NCBI GenBank assembly: GCA_017999075.1 | Contig: JAGOBX010000028.1 | Coordinates: forward strand, 1 to 15,272 | Direction of reading: 5' to 3' | Length of the DNA: 15,272 bases | Source of the DNA: JAGOBX01 sp017999075 [NCBI: Candidatus Babelota bacterium] | Lineage (GTDB): Bacteria > JAGOBX01 | Part shown: one piece after another, positions 9,401 to 15,272 of the stretch | How positions within the stretch are numbered: the first letter of the stretch is position 1 | How the letters are laid out: the number at the start of each line of letters is the position of its first letter | The notes under the pieces: model-generated | Told to the model about the DNA's origin: nothing | What the model saw: only the letters and a program-made list of their open reading frames with translations | The model's database searches: none | Made by a program: the position numbers and the translations under genes

Positions 9401-12400
9401 GCCGATTGTTATAAAAAGAGCGGGAATGCAGAGCTGGCGCTTGAAAAGTTTAAAGTTCTTGCCGGGAAAAAAATATATAGTCCTGAAAAAATAAATTCCG
9501 AGATAGGATTATTGTATTTTGAAAAAAGGCAGTATGATATATCAAAATCTTATCTTGAAACAGGAGAAAAAAACGAAAAAACATTAAATGCGCTTTCTAA
9601 GATATACGATGAACTTGCAGACAGCAAAAAACGAATAGAAACCTTAATAAAACTAAGAGATAAAGTAAAAGATTCGCTGCAGTACGATATTGAAATAGCT
9701 GTATTGCAAATGAAGACAGGCGATTATGATAACGCTCTTGAATCGTTTTTAAAATTAAAAGAAATTAAATTGACCGGTCCTCAAGAGTTACTTGTTACGA
9801 TGTATTTGGCAGAAATATATTTCAATAAAAATAATTTTAAAACTGCTCTGAACTATTATTCGGCTGCATTTGAAAAAGATTCTTCCAATAAAAAAATAAT
9901 ATTTGGAATTGCCAGAACTTATTATTCGTTAAACAAGTGGCAGGAAAGCATAAATTTATTCAATCAAATTTATGCTGTAAAAGAATATAAAGAAGATGCA
10001 GGCAAGTATTTATTTTCCGCATATAAAAAAATTGCTGAAGAAAAATTCAATGCGGGGCAATACAAGGAATCGGTAAAATATTATGATTCTGCTTATTCTT
10101 ACAACCAATCGGATTGGGAATCGCTGTATAAAATAGGGGAATGCTATTACAGATTATCAGATATGGTGGATGCAGAACAATATTTTATATTAAGCAGAAA
10201 TGTGAATAAGACTAATTATAAGATATACGAATATTTATATAGAATAAACCTGACGTTAAATAAGGAATCCGAAGCTCTTTATTATTTAAAACAGGCAATT
10301 CAGTTAAAACCCGGTTTTGAATATTATTTTGAATCAGCTATGCTTAATGAAAAGAACGGGAATATAAATGAAGCAATCGAAAACTATAATTCTGCGCTTA
10401 AATATAAAGAAGACGGAAAATTGAGAACTAAACTGTCTGAATTGTTTTTAACGCAGAAGAATTTGTCGCAAAGCATATCTCAGCTTGAACAATATTTGGA
10501 AAAAAATCCTAAAGACATTAAAACAATAAAAGATTTATTAGAAAGGTTAAACTCGGCAAAAAAATTCGATGATATGAATAAATACATTAAAATAATGCAG
10601 TCGGTATCGCCTTCCGAAAAATCATTATTTTATTATAAAGGGATACTTGAATATTATTCCGGAAAAAAAGAAGCTGCATTCGAATTTTTTAAGAATGCGG
10701 TATCAACCGGTTATGAAAATCCGGAATTATTCGGGAAAATAGCAGAAATGTATTTTTTAAACGGGTATCTTGATTTAGCATACAAATATTATAAAACTGC
10801 ATTCGGGTTATCAAGTTCAAATTTAAAGTTCGCTTATAATTCTGGAAAATGTGCATTACTGCTTGAAAAATTCAGTGAAGCAGTTGATTATCTTACAAAA
10901 TCCGAAAATTATCAGGGAAGCAAAATTATTTTATCTGAAACATACAGAGCTATTGCAAAGAAGGATATGAAAAATAAAGATTACCGTAAAGCTGTTGAGA
11001 ATATAGAAAAAGCAGCTTCAGTTTACGATCATATAGTTTTGCATATTGATTTGGCTGAAATATATTATGAAACAAGAGATTACAATAAGGTAATTTCAGT
11101 GCTGGAGAACATACCTGTCGCTTCTTCAAAGGAAACAACTGATATAAACAGGATATTAGGATTGTCTTATTATTATCTGGGTGAACTTAAAAAATCACAT
11201 GATTTTTTAAAATTAAAAAAAATCGATGCAGCAACAGTTTCTGTGTTTTATAATATTAATCGTATTATAAATTTTTCTGATAATGCTGATAACGCTGATA
11301 ACGCTGATAACGCTGATAATGCTGATAACGCTGATAATGTTGATAACGCTGATAACGCCGTAAACGCCGTAAACGCCGTAAACGCCGTAAACACGGAAAG
11401 TTTTTATAAAGAAATTTTAAATACAGGAATAGACACCCCTTCAATTTTATATGAAATGTCAATATTTTTTGCTGAGAAAGATAAAAAAATATCAATTGCA
11501 TTGATAGAAAAAACATTATCGTCTTCTGCTATAAGCCCTGAACTTAAAGTCAAAGCTTCGCTGCATCAGGGATATTTGTTTTATTTAGACGGTAAAATAA
11601 ATAAGTCTTCAGAAATATTAAATTCGGTATTAAAAAACGTTAAAACGAAATCAGATGATAATATTTTATATTTGGCAGCGCTTGTGACTTATAAGAATTC
11701 AGATTATAAGGATTTTTTTAAATATTATAATTCGATAAAAACTCAGGAATTTAAAAATAAACTAAAGGGATTTGCGGAGAAAGCCTACGGAATTTACGGA
11801 GCTCAATTAATTGAATTAAAAAAAATTGATGAAGCTGTTAAAATATTTGAAGAAGCAGTATCAAGATTTCCTGATAATACAGAACATTTGATAAATCTTG
11901 CTGATTGCCGTTACATTAAATCTGATTATGCCGGAGCTTCAGAATATTATTTGAAAGCAGAGAAAAAAGATAAGAATTCAATAAACTCGAGAAAACCACA
12001 ATATATAAAATCACTGTTTGAAACAAAAAAATATGATTATGCATACAAGATTATTTCAGGTGAAAAAATAACAGGATTTGAAATGTCAGTTATTGCCGGA
12101 GATATCTGCATTAAAACAGGCAGAGATGAAGAAGCTTCGGAATATTATTCGAAAGCATTATTATTAAAGACTGATGTGAATCTGCTGTCGGCATTAACCG
12201 ATATTTTCATAAAAACTCAAAAATATGAAAAAGCCATTAAATATTATATCATGATTGCAGATATGACTAAGGATGTTTATTTAAACTCAAAGATTGCGGA
12301 ATTATTCTTGAAGATAAATGATAAACAAAATGCTCTTGAATATTTCATAAAATCAGGGATTCAGACAGAAGAGGTATATTCGAAAATTATTAAATTATCT

Positions 12401-15272
12401 TACGGTCTTGATAAAACAGATATTGCTTTGAATTACTTAAAACGTTTTGATCGTACGTCTAAACTCACTCCTGAATTACTGCTTCTTATATCAGAAATAT
12501 ATTATAAATCAAAAGATTTTGGTTCTTCTGAAATATATTTGAAAAAATTTCTTGAAAATGACAGGAACAACAAAGAGGCTCTTTATAAGTATTCTGTATG
12601 TCTGATAGAGCTGAAACGTTACGAATCCGCGCTTTCGGTTTTAAACAGTCTTGGAAATTACAAAGATTCGCAGGCGAATAAAATATCCGTGTTATATATT
12701 CTTGCAGGGAAAGAATTAGCAGCAAACAAAATTGAAGAAGGGTTGAATTATTTAAAACAAAGTTATGAATTAAAAAAGGATTTGAATATTAAACTTAAAA
12801 TATGCGATACATATTTTAAATTAAAACAATATAAAAAAGTGGTTGACGAACTTGAAAAATATGATTTTTCTGATGTTTCTTCTGAATTGTCTGAAAAGTT
12901 TTATAGGATGCTGGCATACTCTTATTTTGCAGAAAAAGATTTTTTTAACGCGGAAAAATTTTTAAATAAGATATCAGAAAAAGAAAATGAAGATTATAAA
13001 TATTTAATTTCAATTTATCAAAACCTTAAACAAAATGAAAAACTGAATGAAGTATATTCTCACCTGATGAAAAGCGGAGTATTGACTTCGTCAGAACAAT
13101 TGGAATACGGCGAACGTGTTTTAAAAAACGGAGATGAAGAATCGGCTTTGAAAATATTTGTTGATTTGAACGGGAAAAGAAAAGACTTGTCAGTTAATGA
13201 ATTAGCAAAAATATTATTTTTTATAGGTAAAATTAATTTTTTAAAAAACAATTTCACCAGGGCATTAGATTATTTTGAGCAAATATCAAAACAATATTCA
13301 GAGGACCTTGAGTATAATTATTATATGGCTAATATATATTACAGAACCAAAAAATATTCTGACGCAGAAAAATATTTTTCTAAAATAAAAGGAAGATACG
13401 GAGATATAACTGAGATAAATAAAATGACAGCAGATATTTATAGAACAAGAGTTGAAGAATTATTTAATCAAAATAAATTTTCTGAGGCAGAAGAATATTT
13501 GAATGGAATAATACGCATAATGCCTGATGATGAGTATACTCTTTATAATCTTGCCAAGTTAAGCATCAAGTCAGGTAAACTAAAAGTTGCTGAAGAATTG
13601 TTGAACAAAATTAAACAGGGAAGCAGTTACTACAATGATAAAGTTTTGGATTTGGCCGAAATATATTTCAGGAATAATGAATTTAAAAAGGCGTATGAAT
13701 ATTATTTATCTGTTAAAGATTACATTGAAATAAAAAAAAGTCAGGAACTATTTTACAATTTTGCGGAAAGCGCTTTAAAAACAGGAGATAACGTTACAGC
13801 TCTGCAATATTTGAAAAAGTCTTATGAAATTGATAATTCTGCAGAAACGGCTTTGAAAATTGGCATCATATACGAAAACATGAAAGATTATAAGAATTCA
13901 GTAGCATATTTTGAAAAATATCTTTCAATTAAATCTTCTGATTTAGGAGCCCAAAAAAAACTGGTTGAATTATATTTTGCGAATAATGATTATTCAAAAT
14001 CCAAGATATTAATATTGAAAATATTATCTGCTGACAAATCTTATCAGCAAGGATACTTATATTTGGGAGAAATATATCTGACAGAGGGTCAGCAGGACAA
14101 AGCTTTAAATTATTTTGTTCAGGGTCTTGAAACAGGTTATAGTTCGGATAAACTTTTTAAATATTTAGCAGGATTATATTATAAAAAAGAATTATATCAT
14201 ATAGCTTATAAATATTATTTAAAAGTATATGATGAATCAATTAAAGATGAAGGGTTTTTACTTGATTTTACAGATGTATGCGTAAATCAGGGTAAATACG
14301 ATATGGCTGAAAAATTATTGAACGGAGATGTTTTAAAGAAAATTGTTTCGGAAAGAAAAAATAAATTAACGGAATCAGTTATATTCAGCAAATCATTAAG
14401 ATTTTATAATGAAAACAGATTTGATCAGTCAATGGCTGAATTGAATAAACTGAAAGAAGACAGCAGAATAAAATATTATAAAGGGAAAATTCATTATGTA
14501 CAGAAAAATTTTGAAAAATCAGGATTATTTTTTTCTGAAGCAGGAGATTATCTTGACTCGAAAAAATATGAAGGATTATCTGCATATAAATCTGGGTATC
14601 CTGACAAATCTTTAAAATTGCTTATGCAATACAAATCTGATTCTGACATACAGGAAATATTATATAATTTGACATTTACTTCGAACGAAATATCTGACAC
14701 TGATAAAATTGCTATATACGGAGAAATGGAAAAAAATAAACCTGATTTTTATCAAATAAAATTTTATATTGCAGAACTTTTTGAACGTATCAATAAAAAT
14801 TCAAACGCTGTAAATTATTATGAAAAAATAATTTTAAATAGGGGACTGGTTTCATCCAAACTTTATGAACATTCTGCATTTAATGTTGGAAAGTTATATT
14901 TTAATATTAAAGAATACGAAGAATCATCAAAATATTTTGAAATCAGCGCAGCAGGAAAAATACGTTTTGACGAGAGCGTGTATTACTGCGGAATAAGCAA
15001 TTTCAGAATCAGGCAATACGAAAAGGCAGGCCAATATCTGGAATTAGTAAAAGATAAATCCAAGGTTAAAAATGAACTTGTAGAAATTTATTCTGTGAAA
15101 TTAAAAGATTTGAAAAATAATGCCGGCACTGAAATAAGGTTATTAGAAAAAATTTTAGAGTTAACACCTGACCGCGACGATTTAATTTATGATCTTGCCG
15201 TAAAATATTTTGAAACTGGAAAAATAAATGAAAGTATAACAAAATTTGAAAACATTTACAAAAAATTTCCTG
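3485..15272 (+). CDS. Giant secreted tetratricopeptide-repeat protein (3' end beyond the window)
   Basis: The frame stays open for 3,929 codons and runs off the window without a stop; I read it codon by codon and found no break. Residues 1-26 form a signal peptide: FVKK, then a hydrophobic core ILLMFVIILIIF, then a likely cleavage site near SAS or LTA. There is no lipobox Cys, so the product is probably a soluble or envelope-associated extracytoplasmic protein. The rest is helix-turn-helix repeats of 32-36 residues with TPR spacing (small residue at 8, Tyr at 11, Ala at 20, aromatic at 24). Residues 1765-1925 are a clear run, for example KLGNLYFETGDMANAVKYYN followed by LSKIYLITKNYSEAEKHI. 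On the order of 100 repeats are present, rich in Lys, Asn, Tyr and Glu and well diverged from one another. No enzymatic, anchoring or other globular domain is visible. Residues 2599-2637 are a Asp/Asn/Ala then Val/Asn/Ala tract from a 9-base repeat. TPR arrays bind proteins, so a scaffold role is likely; the partner is unknown. It lies 265 bases after the kinase and has its own promoters. Confidence 0.95.
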   Translation, partial: MGNFVKKILLMFVIILIIFSASNLTAVDNYNRLYDLYKKGDFVTLKKVLVKETDIITRDKKINEKVYTDITLKFNDRNLTEHYLKSALKNAGNQSLWLKRLALFYIETKKHDEIYYLTLNYKKISVEDEVVLYHFGLSNAERNKLAQAEEFFKSAISLNPFYKDAYRELSKIYDKKTDKQFNIKLIESYLQIVGNDWDFFIKLADLYYNTGKDNEFISLLDKIFQMSKDEKFRQKYLKLSIDRARENVLKSNYASVENYGRFFYKFYPNSFISNYSNGISAYSKKNYDNAIAFLSVAVNLDKTYSETYRYLGESYFYINKNDKAEECLNTYISKLGKTRDLKVEDMLAKLKFKLDKKEDAIQGYEKVAKTDKSYESFYNLAFVQEKQGNIEEAIKNYRKVLELKQDWESVYYRLAELYLKKFQFDEADRLLEKCLKKFPSSSKTDLLFGKIKFGLNKLDLSQKYFDRAFSSGHKPDTETNLMLGYIAYQSGKLEKAVSLIEGQYNFVTIKQGSKNIDFSEVIEDIYRKLGLKYFEAFKLDVSLEYFEKVLSIDKSDFTALTHSGKIYFALGDINKTYVKLWLAVKLNEKDNNVNLLYSRAAYYKKQNTDCIYFLNKILQTDQKNVEVLTFLGTVYEEESDYTSALKIFEKLSKITPKTEYFFKLAELYEKTNQINKSIELYEKYSEHETSNIKVLLKLAEYYYESGNFEKSKKYIKDILNGERKDDKAYYLSGMIKKKTGNSNSAIIDFENSIRMQTKIPEVYFELASLYISYREYSGALNVIEKGLRVLPDNQKLVKQKVNCLLDLGRIESAEQIAVKYGITDNELNSKIFSSKIGSAKKSFMEGKFAEAREQLQPLMKLDKFNLEFSELYISVLYNLSEFKSISEFYNEIKGSVQINDLVKKYVLKSLIKLKKYNEAELLFNEIKNPPKEILYDALNIFESLNKQQRKIETLKILISENVKDIELHKQIIQYYISENNLNEAIETLSKSSKIFDLSQKESSDLTYLSAEIYLKKKDISNAEKYYSILLENKKYRSLSALKIGNIKYLSGDYKEASKYYEITASDNNYRKTVSEVLSYCYLNIGLSLYNSKNFTESLSSLIKSSSYNFSDYRPFYYCGLILLNQNKIKECFEYFLKANSIKEGCMDVNYYLGSAYYALKQYDKSEIEFQKSLKQKVFPDVYIKLGDISVLKKEYETAINYYRSALSSVAAGDEKKRILFELGKIYEILKETDKSIEYYEKYFAENSSDAKIILKLAELYKISNELTKSKDFYNRYLKLESNPEILIETARIEMQAGDYKNAEYKLKSMLKGKYRIESLKHLSVISAITNRHSEAVKYFNEIKELKNYNESELKLIAKSALSEQFYETAEKLYSNFESDNKLKREIALTKYNIALKFFKLKNYDKAIAKVIESIKFETAEHAVLLLAKSYYNSGKINEAEQVLELNQNANKNKDYDWLLGFIHYKNKKYNRAIPYLEKFKNDPQVMPALAEIYGYVNSNKQQIEILTKLAAKNPDDTRIAFELGVSLYNIGNYQESEKYLIKNFGFIKPYKQDLSAYYLGKIYFEQKKFKECVKYIQPQYKNIGNNLEVNYMLGASYFSLNDYSSSLQYLTKISEKSEYYQYSSEKLGMIYIKLGETEYQKKNYVSSAKYYELSLKFKPVYETLIKLGDIFKIQNNFKIAAEYYEKSVKFNNKSAEPFQKLAELNFANKNAESGIKYLETAFKIDGNVETASKITEYFLKQKDYKTSLYYLKFVEKNDKTVISEKLGNLYFETGDMANAVKYYNQALDSDKKNHSILARLSKIYLITKNYSEAEKHIDSAIKLEQSNPDYHFLAAQIKTGLNKFDEAAERFETAKKNGMTGETIEIYGADLSYRKNDFKKSVELYKKILSTHPNEKLYIYRIGYSYMRMSDYVSAETYLKQIPVFMDSSKLLAQCYEYFGDSNYSYSKIDKAIEYYNISLKYSYSAAVEYKIADCYKKSGNAELALEKFKVLAGKKIYSPEKINSEIGLLYFEKRQYDISKSYLETGEKNEKTLNALSKIYDELADSKKRIETLIKLRDKVKDSLQYDIEIAVLQMKTGDYDNALESFLKLKEIKLTGPQELLVTMYLAEIYFNKNNFKTALNYYSAAFEKDSSNKKIIFGIARTYYSLNKWQESINLFNQIYAVKEYKEDAGKYLFSAYKKIAEEKFNAGQYKESVKYYDSAYSYNQSDWESLYKIGECYYRLSDMVDAEQYFILSRNVNKTNYKIYEYLYRINLTLNKESEALYYLKQAIQLKPGFEYYFESAMLNEKNGNINEAIENYNSALKYKEDGKLRTKLSELFLTQKNLSQSISQLEQYLEKNPKDIKTIKDLLERLNSAKKFDDMNKYIKIMQSVSPSEKSLFYYKGILEYYSGKKEAAFEFFKNAVSTGYENPELFGKIAEMYFLNGYLDLAYKYYKTAFGLSSSNLKFAYNSGKCALLLEKFSEAVDYLTKSENYQGSKIILSETYRAIAKKDMKNKDYRKAVENIEKAASVYDHIVLHIDLAEIYYETRDYNKVISVLENIPVASSKETTDINRILGLSYYYLGELKKSHDFLKLKKIDAATVSVFYNINRIINFSDNADNADNADNADNADNADNVDNADNAVNAVNAVNAVNTESFYKEILNTGIDTPSILYEMSIFFAEKDKKISIALIEKTLSSSAISPELKVKASLHQGYLFYLDGKINKSSEILNSVLKNVKTKSDDNILYLAALVTYKNSDYKDFFKYYNSIKTQEFKNKLKGFAEKAYGIYGAQLIELKKIDEAVKIFEEAVSRFPDNTEHLINLADCRYIKSDYAGASEYYLKAEKKDKNSINSRKPQYIKSLFETKKYDYAYKIISGEKITGFEMSVIAGDICIKTGRDEEASEYYSKALLLKTDVNLLSALTDIFIKTQKYEKAIKYYIMIADMTKDVYLNSKIAELFLKINDKQNALEYFIKSGIQTEEVYSKIIKLSYGLDKTDIALNYLKRFDRTSKLTPELLLLISEIYYKSKDFGSSEIYLKKFLENDRNNKEALYKYSVCLIELKRYESALSVLNSLGNYKDSQANKISVLYILAGKELAANKIEEGLNYLKQSYELKKDLNIKLKICDTYFKLKQYKKVVDELEKYDFSDVSSELSEKFYRMLAYSYFAEKDFFNAEKFLNKISEKENEDYKYLISIYQNLKQNEKLNEVYSHLMKSGVLTSSEQLEYGERVLKNGDEESALKIFVDLNGKRKDLSVNELAKILFFIGKINFLKNNFTRALDYFEQISKQYSEDLEYNYYMANIYYRTKKYSDAEKYFSKIKGRYGDITEINKMTADIYRTRVEELFNQNKFSEAEEYLNGIIRIMPDDEYTLYNLAKLSIKSGKLKVAEELLNKIKQGSSYYNDKVLDLAEIYFRNNEFKKAYEYYLSVKDYIEIKKSQELFYNFAESALKTGDNVTALQYLKKSYEIDNSAETALKIGIIYENMKDYKNSVAYFEKYLSIKSSDLGAQKKLVELYFANNDYSKSKILILKILSADKSYQQGYLYLGEIYLTEGQQDKALNYFVQGLETGYSSDKLFKYLAGLYYKKELYHIAYKYYLKVYDESIKDEGFLLDFTDVCVNQGKYDMAEKLLNGDVLKKIVSERKNKLTESVIFSKSLRFYNENRFDQSMAELNKLKEDSRIKYYKGKIHYVQKNFEKSGLFFSEAGDYLDSKKYEGLSAYKSGYPDKSLKLLMQYKSDSDIQEILYNLTFTSNEISDTDKIAIYGEMEKNKPDFYQIKFYIAELFERINKNSNAVNYYEKIILNRGLVSSKLYEHSAFNVGKLYFNIKEYEESSKYFEISAAGKIRFDESVYYCGISNFRIRQYEKAGQYLELVKDKSKVKNELVEIYSVKLKDLKNNAGTEIRLLEKILELTPDRDDLIYDLAVKYFETGKINESITKFENIYKKFP
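11279..11395 (+). repeat. In-frame 9-base tandem array (13 units) within the giant TPR gene
   Basis: Thirteen contiguous 9-base units fill 117 bases. Units 1-9 are variants of GATAACGCT (Asp-Asn-Ala): AAT replaces AAC in units 1, 5 and 7, GTT replaces GCT in unit 7, and unit 9 ends in GCC. Units 10-12 are identical GTAAACGCC (Val-Asn-Ala) and unit 13 is GTAAACACG (Val-Asn-Thr). The array encodes residues 2599-2637. Its GC content is about 45%, well above the flanks. It is preceded by the helix-like stretch VSVFYNINRIINF and followed by ESFYKEIL, so it appears to sit in the turn between helices A and B of one TPR. Gain or loss of units would keep the reading frame. Confidence 0.95.

Noticed and set aside
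11279-11395. CRISPR array
   Set aside because: The units are 9 bases long and directly adjacent without spacers, they are in frame in a coding gene, and no cas genes are present.
11265-11516. Reverse-strand open frame with Arg-Arg-Leu and Arg-Tyr-Gln repeats
   Set aside because: It is the antisense of the 9-base array inside the giant gene, and its repetitive protein is a by-product of that array. It has no support of its own.
1-15272. tRNA, rRNA, insertion sequences or phage genes
   Set aside because: No cloverleaf-like sequence, transposase motif or terminal inverted repeats were seen. The two genes and their short intergenic regions account for the window.

Overview
The window is strongly AT-rich and holds two genes, both on the + strand: a complete hybrid sensor histidine kinase (253-3219) and the 5' part of a giant gene that starts at 3485 and is still open at the last base. 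Nearly all of the second gene product is tetratricopeptide (TPR-like) helical repeats. The host looks like a low-GC, Gram-negative-type bacterium. Shine-Dalgarno sites, a standard stop codon, sigma70-type promoters and heavy use of AAA, ATA and TTA codons all show a bacterium. A periplasmic-type Cache sensor and a secreted TPR protein would suit an AT-rich spirochaete or a delta-proteobacterium-like anaerobe, but nothing here fixes the taxon.

Region by region: 1-252 is intergenic, with one plausible promoter (-35 at 158, -10 at 181) and a ribosome site for the kinase. 253-3219 encodes a kinase with two membrane helices around an extracytoplasmic Cache sensor, then two PAS domains, HisKA, HATPase and a C-terminal receiver. 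All key catalytic residues are present. 3220-3484 is a 265-base gap with unusually dense control signals: a 22-base tandem repeat, two overlapping promoters each with a 17-base spacer, a perfect 16-base palindrome covering the first -10 and most of the second, and a good ribosome site. 3485-15272 encodes at least 3,929 residues: a signal peptide, then roughly a hundred diverged ~34-residue helical repeats and no other recognisable domain.

The oddest feature is at 11279-11395. Thirteen tandem 9-base units lie in frame inside the giant gene and encode nine Asp-Asn-Ala-type triplets followed by four Val-Asn-Ala-type triplets. The block is clearly richer in GC than its surroundings and appears to sit in the turn between the two helices of a single TPR. 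Because the unit is a multiple of three, slippage would change protein length without breaking the frame.

Functional links are inference only. The kinase could sense a small molecule outside the cytoplasm and pass phosphate to a regulator encoded elsewhere; it has no DNA-binding output of its own. The giant TPR protein is probably a periplasmic or envelope scaffold. Neighbouring position and shared orientation do not prove a joint role, since the second gene has its own promoters.
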